Assembly (NCBI GenBank): GCA_016887505.1
Contig: CP069393.1
Span: 1,350,001-1,414,000, forward strand
Reading direction: 5' to 3'
Source: Clostridia bacterium
GTDB taxonomy: Bacteria; Bacillota; TC1; UBA5767
Length of the DNA: 64,000 nucleotides
The notes beneath the pieces are model-generated. The model made no database searches. It saw only the letters and a program-made list of their open reading frames with translations, and was not told where the DNA came from. Below are positions 34,946-45,064 of this stretch, in pieces; position 1 is the stretch's first letter; each line of letters opens with the position of its first letter. Made by a program: the position numbers and the translations under genes.

Positions 34946-36296
34946 GAGGGTGTAAAATAATTGGTGTAAACTCCTGAGATTGTATAAACTAAATCTATCT
35001 TCAAGGAGGAACACTATAATGGCCCAGAAAAAACTCATCGACAAACAACTGATCCGCGAACTCATGAAAGAAGGCGAGCTTAAGGATGTCAAAGACATCC
35101 AGTCCCTACTAAAAGCACAATTCAAAGACATCATGCAAGAAATGCTGGAAGCTGAACTGGATCATGAACTCGGATATAGCAAGTATGACTATAAGAACAA
35201 GGATACTACAAACAGCCGTAACGGCATTCGTTCTAAAAAGGTTCGTTCCGATTATGGAGAAATGGAAATTGACATACCTAGAGACCGTAATGGGGATTTT
35301 GAACCTGTAATCATTAAGAAAAACCAACGTGATGTTTCAAGTATTGATGACCAGGTCATAAGCATGTATGCCAAAGGGATGACTGTCAGAGACATTCAGG
35401 ATCATCTACATAACCTTTACGGAATTGATGTATCACCAACCATGATTTCACAGATTACTGAGAAAATATTACCTGTAATAAAGGAATGGCAGCAACGCCC
35501 ACTACAAGAGGTTTATGCCCACCTAATCATGGATGCCATCCACTACAAAGTCCGTCAGGATGGAAAGATAGTCAACAAAGCAGTCTACATCATACTAGGT
35601 ATTGATTTGGACGGTAAAAAGGACGTTGTAGGTATGTGGGTCGGAGAAAATGAGACCAGTAAATTTTGGCTTAAAGTGTTAACTGATTTGCAGCATCGTG
35701 GTGTTAAGGATGTGCTGATAGTGTCTATCGATGGACTGAATGGCTTTAAAGAAGCAATACAGGCTGTTTATCCAGACACCAGAATTCAGCGGTGCATCGT
35801 TCATATGATTCGCAATTCAACGAAATACCTGTCCTGGAAGGACCGTAAAGCATTCGTCAATGATCTTAAACCAATCTACAAAGCAATCAACGAAGATTCC
35901 GCTTTGAACGCTCTACAAGATTTAGAAGACAAGTGGGGCGAGAAGTATTATATCGCGGTAAAACCTTGGAAAGACAACTGGGATGAAGTAGCAACAATGT
36001 TCGAGTATCCGGCTGAAATCAGAAGGATGATATACACAACAAACGCCATCGAAAGCTTTAACCGCCAGCTACGCAAAGTCACGAAATCCAAGAGTGTGTT
36101 TCCAACCGATGATGCCCTGTTGAAAATGCTGTATCTGGCAATGATTGATATAACCAAGAAATGGACTATGAGGACTCGGGACTGGGGTAAAATTATTAAT
36201 CAGCTAGCAATTCACTTCGAGGGACGTATTTGACCTTCCACGAATTGAGTTAAGAAAAATCTTTAAGGAAGTTTACACCAATTTCTTGACAGACTC
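34946..36296 (+). mobile_element. IS256-family insertion sequence, 1351 bp (copy 2), inserted in an acetyltransferase gene
   Basis: Same ends, length and orientation as copy 1. The 7-bp sequence CAGTATC is repeated directly on both sides (34939-34945 and 36297-36303); IS256 elements usually give 8-9 bp, so this may be a duplication with one changed base. Removing the IS and one copy of the repeat restores the acetyltransferase frame. Confidence 0.9.
35019..36233 (+). CDS. IS256-family (Mutator) transposase, copy 2
   Basis: A 404-residue transposase whose amino-acid sequence equals that of copy 1, including the catalytic blocks LIMDAIHYKVRQDGK, VLIVSIDGLNGFKEAI and YTTNAIESFNRQLRK. A difference from copy 1 seen near the 5' end is a silent CAG/CAA change at a glutamine codon. 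The ATG is nine bases after AAGGAGG. Because its element has disrupted a gene and kept a target repeat, it is the later or less rearranged insertion. The gene should be functional. Confidence 0.95.
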   Translation: MAQKKLIDKQLIRELMKEGELKDVKDIQSLLKAQFKDIMQEMLEAELDHELGYSKYDYKNKDTTNSRNGIRSKKVRSDYGEMEIDIPRDRNGDFEPVIIKKNQRDVSSIDDQVISMYAKGMTVRDIQDHLHNLYGIDVSPTMISQITEKILPVIKEWQQRPLQEVYAHLIMDAIHYKVRQDGKIVNKAVYIILGIDLDGKKDVVGMWVGENETSKFWLKVLTDLQHRGVKDVLIVSIDGLNGFKEAIQAVYPDTRIQRCIVHMIRNSTKYLSWKDRKAFVNDLKPIYKAINEDSALNALQDLEDKWGEKYYIAVKPWKDNWDEVATMFEYPAEIRRMIYTTNAIESFNRQLRKVTKSKSVFPTDDALLKMLYLAMIDITKKWTMRTRDWGKIINQLAIHFEGRI

Positions 36297-36379
36297 CAGT
36301 ATCCTATGAGGGAAATTTTAAAACTTTACATTTATTGAATGTAAACTATCTCAAAAAAATGTTAGGCTATGAAAAATAA
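36297..36379 (+). pseudogene. Acetyltransferase gene, 3' part beyond IS copy 2
   Basis: Joined to the 5' part at the CAGTATC repeat, the frame continues as AVSYEGNFKTLHLLNVNYLK to a TAA at 36377-36379, a typical C-terminus for this family (the strand-turn after NNWAV). It confirms that the gene was intact before insertion. A terminator follows 56 bp later. Confidence 0.78.
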
Positions 36380-36435
36380 TTCTATAAGCACTTTGGTTAT
36401 AAATTTTGATTGAGATTTATCAGTTAATAAGCTAA

Positions 36436-36475
36436 ATACCCTAATTCAATTTAAACTGAATTAGGGTATCTTTTT
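36436..36475 (+). terminator. Terminator of the acetyltransferase gene
   Basis: A perfect 13-bp stem ATACCCTAATTCA (36436-36448) with its complement (36457-36469), followed by CTTTTT. Confidence 0.8.
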
Positions 36476-36598
36476 GTATTTTTATTTTTTTCTTGCTCTA
36501 CCAATAGCTCTACGGTTAGGAGCAAACTAGAAACAAATAATAAAGCTATGCTCTGTGTCCCTCAATTTTGCTTTTCAGGTGCTATTTTATAAGGCACC

Positions 36599-38143
36599 TT
36601 ACTCCCACTCAATCGTTGCTGGTGGTTTACTGGTTATGTCATAGGCCACTCTATTCACATGTGGCACCTCATTAACAATTCGAACTGAAATCTTCTGTAG
36701 CAATTCATATGGTAGATGTGCCCAGTCTGCCGTCATCGCATCATTACTCGTCACCGCACGAACAATCACAGTGTACGCATAGGTTCGTTCATCCCCCATA
36801 ACACCAACCGACTTCATGTTGGGAAGCACAGCAAAATACTGCCACACTTCTTTATCTAAGCCAGCATTGGCTATCTCTGAGGTTACAATATGATCAGCTT
36901 CTCTAAGAATATCTAGTTTTTCTTGTGTTATTTCATTTAAAACACGGATACCTAGTCCTGGTCCTGGGAAGGGTTGTCTCCAAACAATTTCTTTCGGCAT
37001 ACCCAATTCTTCACCAACCATACGAACTTCATCCTTGAAGATTGTCCTTAGGGGTTCAATCAGTTTGAACTGCATATCCTCAGGCAATCCCCCCACGTTG
37101 TGATGCGACTTAATGGTAGCAGCCGTTTCCGTACCACTTTCAATCACATCAGAATACAGAGTTCCTTGTACAAGAAAATCCATTTTTCCCAGTTTATCCG
37201 CTTCTTCTTCAAAAACGCGGATAAATTCTTCACCAATAATTTTCCTTTTCTTCTCAGGATCCGACACGCCTTTAAGCTTCGACAAAAATCGTTCTTTCGC
37301 ATCTATGCTAATCAGGTTTAAGCCAAATTCACCTTTAAAGGTTTTTTCCACTTGCTCTGATTCATTTTTACGCATCAATCCATGGTCAACATAAACACAT
37401 GTTAAATTTTCCGATATTGCCTTGTTTACCAGTAGAGCAGCGACTGCAGAATCAACACCACCGGAAAGAGCACACAGAACCCGTTTATCTCCTACCATTT
37501 CGCGAATTCGATTCACTTCCGTGTCAATAAAAGAGCTCATCGTCCAAGTGCCTTTTAAACCAACTACATCATAGAGGAAATGCTTCAGCATATCCTGCCC
37601 ATAGATAGTATGGTTTACCTCGGGATGAAACTGCACACCATACATTTTTCTTTTCGCATTGGACATAGACGTAACGGGACTGGATTCAGTATTCGAAGTC
37701 ACAATAAAGCCCTCTGGTGCTTGCGCAATAAAATCACCATGACTCATCCAACACTGCTGCGAAGCAGGCAAGTCCTTCATCAAGATATCCTCAGAAAGAA
37801 TATTCAAATCCGTCTTTCCGTATTCTCTCGTATCTGTCGCTTTCTGCACCTTTCCGCCCAAATCCTTGGCCATCAGTTGCATGCCGTAACATATTCCTAA
37901 GATAGGAATGCCTAGCTCATATATTCGCTTGTCTAGCGTAGGCGCCTTCTCTCCATAAACCGATGATGGACCTCCACTAAAAATAATGGCTTGGGGATTC
38001 TTCTTTTCAATTTCTTCAATGGGGGTAAAAAAAGGAATCATCTCACAATATACATGTGCTTCCCTTACCCTCCTAGCTATCAACTGATTGTATTGGCCTC
38101 CAAAATCTAGAACCAATACCAATTCTTCTTTTAAGTGTTCCAT
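36599..38143 (-). CDS. guaA: GMP synthase (glutamine-hydrolysing)
   Basis: A 514-residue GMP synthase, converting XMP to GMP with glutamine and ATP in the cytosol. The N-terminal class I amidotransferase domain contains [18 protein letters not shown], the nucleophile in [10 protein letters not shown] (Cys about 83) and [10 protein letters not shown]. The ATP pyrophosphatase domain has the P-loop [13 protein letters not shown] (about 229) and ends with the dimerisation domain INEVP-like [20 protein letters not shown] and the family tail TIEWE. Length is standard. It lies 15 bp after hpt on the same strand, so purine salvage and GMP synthesis are co-transcribed. Confidence 0.97.
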   Translation of the reverse strand: MEHLKEELVLVLDFGGQYNQLIARRVREAHVYCEMIPFFTPIEEIEKKNPQAIIFSGGPSSVYGEKAPTLDKRIYELGIPILGICYGMQLMAKDLGGKVQKATDTREYGKTDLNILSEDILMKDLPASQQCWMSHGDFIAQAPEGFIVTSNTESSPVTSMSNAKRKMYGVQFHPEVNHTIYGQDMLKHFLYDVVGLKGTWTMSSFIDTEVNRIREMVGDKRVLCALSGGVDSAVAALLVNKAISENLTCVYVDHGLMRKNESEQVEKTFKGEFGLNLISIDAKERFLSKLKGVSDPEKKRKIIGEEFIRVFEEEADKLGKMDFLVQGTLYSDVIESGTETAATIKSHHNVGGLPEDMQFKLIEPLRTIFKDEVRMVGEELGMPKEIVWRQPFPGPGLGIRVLNEITQEKLDILREADHIVTSEIANAGLDKEVWQYFAVLPNMKSVGVMGDERTYAYTVIVRAVTSNDAMTADWAHLPYELLQKISVRIVNEVPHVNRVAYDITSKPPATIEWE

Positions 38144-38157
38144 CTTTCCTCCTCGAG

Positions 38158-38709
38158 TTACATGTATGCTTCCGGCTTTAATGAGGCCACACCAGGATAG
38201 TTTCTATATTTCTGGTCGAAATCCAATCCATAGCCAACAACAAATTCATCCGGAATGATAAACCCACTGTATTCCACTTCCACTTCTACTTCCTTGCGAT
38301 CAGGTTTTTCTAAGAAGGTACATACCTTCACAGAATGTGGACCTCTCGCCAGCAAGGTTTTCTTCAGGTAGGCCAAGGTTAATCCAGTATCCACGATATC
38401 TTCAACAATCAGAACATCTTTGTCTATGATATCTTCTTCTAAATCCTTGTTAATTTTAACTACCCCCGAAGATTTAGTAGCCGCCCCGTAGCTGGATACA
38501 ACCATGGTATCCAAAGTCGTAGGAATATTTAATTCGCGGATTATGTCCGCCGCAAAAATTAACGAACCTCTGAGGATACTGACGACAATCAGCTCTCTAC
38601 CCGAGTCCTTATAATCTGCCGTAATTTGTTTGCCCATTTCTTTTACCTTAACTTTTATCTCATCTTCTGTAAGTAAAACATCCTTAATCTTGTCGTCAAA
38701 ATAATTCAT
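38158..38709 (-). CDS. hpt: Hypoxanthine phosphoribosyltransferase
   Basis: A 183-residue purine salvage enzyme that makes IMP or GMP from hypoxanthine or guanine plus PRPP. The PRPP-binding motif [14 protein letters not shown] (about 99-112) is intact; [13 protein letters not shown] (about 48) and [20 protein letters not shown] near the C-terminus, with the purine-contacting residues, are also present. A GGGAGGG ribosome site precedes the ATG. It is first in a two-gene unit with guaA; the combination supplies guanine nucleotides from both salvage and de novo XMP. Confidence 0.95.
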   Translation of the reverse strand: MNYFDDKIKDVLLTEDEIKVKVKEMGKQITADYKDSGRELIVVSILRGSLIFAADIIRELNIPTTLDTMVVSSYGAATKSSGVVKINKDLEEDIIDKDVLIVEDIVDTGLTLAYLKKTLLARGPHSVKVCTFLEKPDRKEVEVEVEYSGFIIPDEFVVGYGLDFDQKYRNYPGVASLKPEAYM

Positions 38710-38852
38710 TTTATACCCTCCCTGAATTCATACCGTATTATAGCATTTAGATGATTAGAATGGAACAATAGTAGTCATAAAAGTCATGACAACTACTTAT
38801 TACATGCCCGGAAATTTTCCCCTAGTGCACGCAAAAAACCACCACTCGTTTG

Positions 38853-38885
38853 CAAAAAACAAAAAGCACATACCAATCTGGTATG
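38853..38885 (-). terminator. Terminator of the URO-D-type gene
   Basis: On the minus strand CATACCA (arms 38869-38875 and 38879-38885) forms a short hairpin followed by a T-rich tail interrupted by G. Confidence 0.65.
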
Positions 38886-38944
38886 AACTTTCTATCATCC
38901 AAGTGAACTAGTAACCAAAATGATAACCTACTCCTAATTACATA

Positions 38945-39880
38945 TCAATCATTAATCATTGCCCTAAGAGCCCTTAGGTTCTCGATTTCCATCATTTCAT
39001 CCAAGATTCCAGTACAAGACCCGGCCACCACGAAAGCACCCTGATGTCTTAATTTTCTCAAAAGAGATGCTTCCTCCCTTAAAAGCGCCAAGTCTCCCGT
39101 AAACGCCTCTCTAGATATACCACCCCAAAAGAGAAAATTTGGATAAGTCTTCACCAATTCCTCTATGTGCATACCCGCCTCACGTTCAATGGATTGCAGG
39201 CCTGCCGCGCCAGCTTCTATATAAGATGGTATAACCATCCGGACATCCCCATCACTGTGCACAATCACTGGAAGCTCACACCTGCCGATAAAATCCTGTA
39301 AAAACGGGAAATACATCGCTTCCAGAATTCTAGGAGACATCATAAGACCACTAGTACCAGCAATATCATCTCCCAAAACTACCCCAGATATTCCCTTATC
39401 TATGGCCTTCTTCACGATTAATAGCAACCAATCAAAATAGGATTTTACGGCCTTTTCCATCAAATTTTTATCTCGAGCCAACGACATCATAAAAAGGTCA
39501 AAGGGCATAATGCTAGATAAAAGTTGTATCGGTCCTTCCAAAAGAAGTAGGTTATCCTTGTTCTCCTCTCGGCTGCCTAGTTTGTCCAAGGTTACCACAT
39601 CTAAATTTGGGAGGGCATACTGTTCCAATTCTTCCATACTATTCACTGGAAAAGATGGCTTCTTTAGAGCATTGCTCCTCGCAACCATTCTACCAAATAA
39701 ATCTCCTCCACCTGCTTTACCTGGTGGCAAAGATAAAAAATCGATACCCATATTTTCTGCAAAATCATGTGCTGTGGATACCCCCGCTTTTTTCAATAGA
39801 CCATTTTCAGGATAAAACTCGCCCCAACTCAATTGGTTCGTTTGCTGTATTCTTGTGGTGATTGCCCCTTCAAAATTCAT
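38945..39880 (-). CDS. Uroporphyrinogen decarboxylase-fold protein (HemE/MtaA-like)
   Basis: A 311-residue protein of the URO-D superfamily. Recognisable parts: FLSLPPGKAGGGDLFG near the N-terminus, LLLLEGPIQLLSSIM, GVVLGDDIAGTSGLMMSPRI, and LPVIVHSDGDVRMVIPSYIE, where true HemE or methyltransferases have an HxCG or DxHSDG-like metal or substrate region. In anaerobes such stand-alone proteins are often methyltransferases or demethylases acting with corrinoid partners, not heme enzymes, and no other heme gene is nearby. It sits 13 bp after a CysQ-like gene. The precise reaction cannot be assigned. Confidence 0.75.
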   Translation of the reverse strand: MNFEGAITTRIQQTNQLSWGEFYPENGLLKKAGVSTAHDFAENMGIDFLSLPPGKAGGGDLFGRMVARSNALKKPSFPVNSMEELEQYALPNLDVVTLDKLGSREENKDNLLLLEGPIQLLSSIMPFDLFMMSLARDKNLMEKAVKSYFDWLLLIVKKAIDKGISGVVLGDDIAGTSGLMMSPRILEAMYFPFLQDFIGRCELPVIVHSDGDVRMVIPSYIEAGAAGLQSIEREAGMHIEELVKTYPNFLFWGGISREAFTGDLALLREEASLLRKLRHQGAFVVAGSCTGILDEMMEIENLRALRAMIND

Positions 39881-39893
39881 CCGTTGACCCTTC

Positions 39894-40703
39894 CTAGACC
39901 CAAATGTTTTCTTTTCTGTTCACAATATAGAATCCTTTTTCATTTAAATGATTCTTTCTGTTATACCGAAGCACCGAACCATCCATTTGCCGAACAATTC
40001 CGCCAGCTTCTTCCACAATGGCTTGCATCGCCGCCGTATCCCACTCGTTCGTGTATCCATAGCGATAATAGACATCGGCTTTGCCACTAGCCACCAAACA
40101 ACCTTTTATGGAGCTACCAATATAATGGTAGCCTCCGATTCGAGACTCATGTTCTTGCAACAGCTTCTGTAAATTTTTTCCAATGTAGGGATGACTTACC
40201 GTCACAATCAGATTATTTAAACGATCAGACACTTGAATCGGCTCTACTTCAAAAAGCGCGCCCTCCTTATTCACCTGGGCCTGGAAAGCACCATTACCCT
40301 TGCTTGCATAGTAGATGGTTCGATTGACTGGAATATAAATTACACCCATCACAGATTCCTTTTCCCTACTAAGGGCAATGTTAACCCCAAATTGACCATT
40401 TCTCTTTACAAACTCTCGGGTACCGTCTATAGGGTCCACGATAAAGCAATCTTTTTTATCATAGGTCTCCTGATTGGATACATTTTCCTCAGAAAGAATA
40501 CCATAATCCGGAAAATACTCTGCTAACTTGAGAGATATCAAGTGGTCTGCCGTCTCATCTGCCAAGGTTACCGGAGACTTGTCTTTTTTGTAGCAGACTT
40601 TAAAATCAGTCTGGTAAATCTCCATCACCTTTTCGCCAGCAAGAAGGGCGATTTCAATCGCACATTTTAATTCTTTATCTAATTCTCTTGCCATAGCAAT
40701 CAC
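39894..40703 (-). CDS. cysQ: CysQ-like 3'(2'),5'-bisphosphate nucleotidase / inositol monophosphatase family
   Basis: A 269-residue member of the lithium-sensitive phosphatase family. It shows the metal-binding motifs DKSPVTLADETAD, LSEENVS, DPIDGTREFVKRNGQFGVNI (about 93-112) and WDTAAMQAIVEEAGG (about 222). CysQ removes the 3' phosphate of PAP formed in sulfate activation; the TREF after DPIDG is typical of CysQ rather than inositol phosphatases. A GTG start is used (AAGGA is six bases upstream); an ATG three codons further is possible. It follows a promoter-terminator stretch (see the small RNA candidate), and a URO-D-type gene follows. Confidence 0.82.
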   Translation of the reverse strand: MIAMARELDKELKCAIEIALLAGEKVMEIYQTDFKVCYKKDKSPVTLADETADHLISLKLAEYFPDYGILSEENVSNQETYDKKDCFIVDPIDGTREFVKRNGQFGVNIALSREKESVMGVIYIPVNRTIYYASKGNGAFQAQVNKEGALFEVEPIQVSDRLNNLIVTVSHPYIGKNLQKLLQEHESRIGGYHYIGSSIKGCLVASGKADVYYRYGYTNEWDTAAMQAIVEEAGGIVRQMDGSVLRYNRKNHLNEKGFYIVNRKENIWV

Positions 40704-40750
40704 GTCCGTTCCTTGTTCTATTCAGTATACAGAAAAAAAGAGAGTCTTGG

Positions 40751-40970
40751 AAATAAAAAAGAAGCCTGGGTGGAGGCCTCCTTTTTAACGCTAAGATATA
40801 ATCTCAGCAAAAGAAAAACCTGCTCCAGGAAAGAAGCAGGGTGTCTGCGCTTCTTGCACTTCTTTCCAATAGGGGGAGGCCAAAACGTTTCCATTTTAAC
40901 CCTAGCGGTCCAAGTTCCATAGATTACTCTTTAGGAGGCAAGGACTTCGAAGTGAGTATGATTTTTCTTA
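40751..40970 (-). ncRNA. Candidate structured small RNA or leader between DUF364 and cysQ genes
   Basis: A sigma-A promoter at 40977-41005 points into about 215 nt with no gene that ends at a terminator (arms 40761-40767 and 40774-40780, then T6 on the minus strand). Inside, several hairpins are possible: a GAAA-tetraloop hairpin with AAAATG/CGTTTT arms (around 40884-40898), a CCTGCT/AGCAGG stem (40819-40840), and ends that can pair (TAAGA with TCTTA). Length and ends would fit a 6S-like RNA; position upstream of cysQ would also fit a riboswitch-plus-terminator. I cannot assign a class. Confidence 0.45.
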
Positions 40971-40976
40971 CTACCA

Positions 40977-41005
40977 ATTATAACGGTGTAAACAAGAATT
41001 TTCAA
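40977..41005 (-). promoter_or_regulatory. Strong sigma-A promoter within the end of the DUF364 gene
   Basis: On the minus strand TTGAAA (41000-41005) and TATAAT (40977-40982), spacing exactly 17 bp. It starts 5 bp after the DUF364 stop codon and drives the small RNA or leader candidate. Confidence 0.7.
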
Positions 41006-41009
41006 GTTA

Positions 41010-41798
41010 CTACGAACGGTTCGGATTGCGGTAGGCAAATTTGCTACTGCACAAGCGAAGACTCGGTATACCACCTGCCATAGAAATAATTTTCTTAAAG
41101 TCTCCCGCTAAATTCTTATCCCATAGCGTACCAGCTATCACGCTTATCTTGGTATCTCTATATGCTTCCAAATAGGGCAAGGTAGTCGAGCCAATTAAAA
41201 TAACTTCACGTGCTTTGGTGCAAACCTCCAATAGTTCCCCAAGGCTATTGTTAATAAGTGTGGTACCGGAAAGAAAGACAACTGAACACCGTGGCAGCGT
41301 ACTCAACATATCTTCTACTGGTTCCACACCAGGTTGTCCAGCATGACCCTTATCGAACGCATGCAAGGTGAGTCCTTCTTTTCTTACCCTTTTCACTACA
41401 GGTCCAAGATAACCCACCATTCCAATCGTATCATCTGGTCGCACTAAGGAAAACACATCTAGATTTTCCATAAGATTCTTTTCTTCCAAATAAGCCCTAG
41501 CGCCTGTATTCAAGGCAGCAATACCCAAAGCTCTCTTCAGAATATGTATCTTCTCCGTAGCCCAATGTCCCATCTGAAGAGCATCCATGCCCAAAAGTGT
41601 TAGATTATTAGAAAATATTCCATCCAAACATCCCGACAATTCCTCCCGCAGCACATAGCTAGAACCCAATTCTCCATTATCCAATTCTACCCCTACAATG
41701 TTTAGTCCAATCCGTAGATCTTGGACATACCTTTTCTCAAGATATGGCGCTGCTTCATCAAAGGCTTTCCTAAGTATATTGTTTTCTTCATATTTCAT
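41010..41798 (-). CDS. DUF364/DUF4213-type putative heavy-metal chelation protein
   Basis: A 262-residue cytosolic protein of the DUF364 (putative heavy-metal chelatase) family. N-terminal residues form the DUF4213 enolase-like part (ending YVLREELSG), and the C-terminal DUF364 part has IGMVGYLGPVVKRV (about 139-152), VEDMLSTLPRCSVVFLSGTT and VILIGSTTLPYL. The ATG at 41798 is chosen since GGAGGA stands six bases upstream; a frame open further upstream would cross the groL terminator. Some DUF364 genes are near molybdenum, tungsten or corrinoid genes, and the Moco cluster lies 3 kb away, but a role is not established. Confidence 0.78.
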   Translation of the reverse strand: MKYEENNILRKAFDEAAPYLEKRYVQDLRIGLNIVGVELDNGELGSSYVLREELSGCLDGIFSNNLTLLGMDALQMGHWATEKIHILKRALGIAALNTGARAYLEEKNLMENLDVFSLVRPDDTIGMVGYLGPVVKRVRKEGLTLHAFDKGHAGQPGVEPVEDMLSTLPRCSVVFLSGTTLINNSLGELLEVCTKAREVILIGSTTLPYLEAYRDTKISVIAGTLWDKNLAGDFKKIISMAGGIPSLRLCSSKFAYRNPNRS

Positions 41799-41868
41799 AG
41801 CTCGTCCTCCGTTATACTTAATATAATATAACGAAACAAGGCCGTCCAGCGCTTTCTGGGTATACACC

Positions 41869-41897
41869 AAAAAAAGAGGAAGGCCAAGGCCTTCCTC
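41869..41897 (-). terminator. Terminator of the groES-groL operon
   Basis: A perfect 10-bp stem GAGGAAGGCC/GGCCTTCCTC (41876-41885 and 41888-41897) on the minus strand followed by seven T residues, just after the groL stop. Confidence 0.9.
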
Positions 41898-41913
41898 AAA
41901 CACTCATAAGAGC

Positions 41914-43548
<1,635 letters not shown>

Positions 43549-43585
43549 TTATTCTCCTTTAAATTAATTTTTCAATCCAAGTTGA

Positions 43586-43870
43586 CTACTCAATAACCGC
43601 CAATACTTCTCTTTGGCTAATTACCAGTAAATCTTGGCCATCGTATTTAATCTCGGTACCAGAGTACTTACTAAACAAAATGTGCTCTCCGACTTTGACT
43701 TCCATTACTTCCTTGACGTTATCAATCTCTCTGCCAGGGCCTACAGCCACAACTTCAGCTTCTTGGGATTTCTCTTGTGCAGAATCAGGAAGCAAAATAC
43801 CACTTGCTGTCTTTTCTTCTGTTTCAACTACTTTCAGGATGATTTTGTCACCCAATGGTCTCAAACTCAT
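43586..43870 (-). CDS. groES: 10-kDa co-chaperonin GroES
   Basis: A 94-residue co-chaperonin that caps the GroEL ring. It shows MSLRPLGDKIILKVVE at the start, the mobile loop EKTASGILLPDSAQEKSQEA (about 19-38, with IL of the GroEL-contacting GxxL), the roof region VVAVGPGREI, and GTEIKYDGQDLLVISQREVL at the end. AGGAGG lies just upstream of the ATG. Transcribed with groL; a perfect CIRCE element stands between promoter and start. Confidence 0.97.
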   Translation of the reverse strand: MSLRPLGDKIILKVVETEEKTASGILLPDSAQEKSQEAEVVAVGPGREIDNVKEVMEVKVGEHILFSKYSGTEIKYDGQDLLVISQREVLAVIE

Positions 43871-43894
43871 ATTGAATCCTCCTTGATTGATTAT

Positions 43895-43960
43895 TTAGCA
43901 CTCTTTTACCAAGAGTGCTAATCACTAAGTACATATTATCAACAAATGAAAGAAAATCAA
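43895..43960 (-). promoter_or_regulatory. groES-groL promoter with perfect CIRCE operator
   Basis: TTAGCACTC (43895-43903) and GAGTGCTAA (43913-43921) with a 9-bp spacer form the exact CIRCE consensus bound by HrcA. On the minus strand TTGATT (43955-43960) and TAATAT (43933-43938), 16 bp apart, lie just upstream, so HrcA would block initiation until heat shock. Confidence 0.93.
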
Positions 43961-44009
43961 GACCTTTTCCACTTTTTTTGATATTTTCTGACCTTTTTTG
44001 TTCTTTACT

Positions 44010-44492
44010 CTATCTAGCACACTCGGAGGCTTCTCCCCGCAAAATTTCCAATCCATGCGGTAAGGCCGGCAAAATCACATCTAAACATTCTTCACAAGCT
44101 TTCGGACTTCCCGGCAAATTAACAATTAAGGTTTCTCCAACGATGCCAGCCACTGCCCTGCTGAGCATAGCTCGATCCGTAATTTTCATGCTTGCAGAAC
44201 GCATAGCCTCCGGAATACCCGGAGTCAGCCTTTCTACAACAGCAAGGGTTGCTTCCGGTGTTACATCACGCTTTGAAAATCCCGTTCCACCAGTAGTAAG
44301 TACCAATTCAGCACCCGCTCTGATGCATTCTTTCATCGCCTCCACCAACGCGTCCTTTTCATCTGCTACCAAACTATATTGTACAACTTCGCCAATAGTC
44401 GCTGTTTTCTTACGAATCACTTCAGAGGAAAGATCTTTTCTAAGACCTTTAGAACCCTGATCGCTAGCTGTAATAATGCCTATCTTAATCAT
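44010..44492 (-). CDS. mogA: Molybdopterin adenylyltransferase MogA/MoaB family
   Basis: A 160-residue protein of the MogA/MoaB family, which adenylates molybdopterin before metal insertion. Seen: MIKIGIITASDQGSKGLRKD at the N-terminus, the MPT-binding loop LVLTTGGTGFSKRDVTPEAT (about 66-85), and GETLIVNLPGSPKACEECLD near the C-terminus. The ATG at 44492 follows GAGGTG closely; the frame is open further upstream but without a ribosome site. It is the last gene of the Moco cluster, about 80 bp after moaC. MogA and MoaB cannot be separated without a tree. Confidence 0.88.
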   Translation of the reverse strand: MIKIGIITASDQGSKGLRKDLSSEVIRKKTATIGEVVQYSLVADEKDALVEAMKECIRAGAELVLTTGGTGFSKRDVTPEATLAVVERLTPGIPEAMRSASMKITDRAMLSRAVAGIVGETLIVNLPGSPKACEECLDVILPALPHGLEILRGEASECAR

Positions 44493-44574
44493 TATGCACC
44501 TCGATTCTTTCTCCGACGAGAAAAATGTCGTATCCAACCATTTACGCTACCTAGCAGTCCAAAACAGAAAGGGC

Positions 44575-45060
44575 TTATCCTTCTTTTCTCTCATAGGTTC
44601 CCGATTTGCCGCCCGTCTTTTTCATTAGGCGGATCCGACCAATCTCCATAGACTTATCTATTGCCTTGCACATATCGTAGATAGCTAGAAGAGAAATGGA
44701 AACAGCCGTTAAAGCCTCCATCTCCACACCGGTTACACCCTTGGTCTTAACCGTTGCTCTTGCCTCTATACAACCCTTTTCTTCAACCACTTCCAGTTCC
44801 ACCTTGGCAGAAGTAATAAGCATAGGATGACACATTGGAATCAATTCCGATGTCTTTTTAGCCCCCATGATGCCAGCAATGCGTCCCACAGACAACACGT
44901 CCCCTTTGGGAATGTCTGCTGATAAAATCCTACTAATTATTTCCTCATTCATATAGATTTCACCCTTGGCTGTCGCTGCGCGTTCCGTTTCCGCCTTACC
45001 ACCGACATCCACCATATAGGCTTTCCCATCTTGGTCTAAATGAGACAAACTCTTTTCCAT
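44575..45060 (-). CDS. moaC: Cyclic pyranopterin monophosphate synthase MoaC
   Basis: A 161-residue enzyme that converts the MoaA product into cyclic pyranopterin monophosphate. The ATG at 45060 starts MEKSLSHLDQDGKAYMVDVG and follows GGAGGG. Conserved parts are RIAGIMGAKKTSELIPMCHP (about 58-77), CIEARATVKTKGVTGVEMEA, and DMCKAIDKSMEIGRIRLMKK (about 127-146), with the catalytic Lys and Asp. It begins 4 bp after the moaA stop. Downstream comes mogA. A longer frame upstream of this start lies inside moaA and lacks a site. Confidence 0.96.
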   Translation of the reverse strand: MEKSLSHLDQDGKAYMVDVGGKAETERAATAKGEIYMNEEIISRILSADIPKGDVLSVGRIAGIMGAKKTSELIPMCHPMLITSAKVELEVVEEKGCIEARATVKTKGVTGVEMEALTAVSISLLAIYDMCKAIDKSMEIGRIRLMKKTGGKSGTYERKEG

Positions 45061-45064
45061 TGTT

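Noticed and set aside
30543-36296. Composite transposon made of the two IS copies
   Set aside because: Copy 2 has its own target repeat and the outer flanks do not match, so independent insertion is the simpler view.
36578-36598. AGGTGC/GCACCT inverted repeat after guaA as a terminator
   Set aside because: The arms are six bases and no T-run follows on the minus strand.
40713-41083. Overlapping short frames on the plus strand opposite the small RNA candidate
   Set aside because: They run through the promoter and terminator signals of the opposite strand and have no protein pattern.
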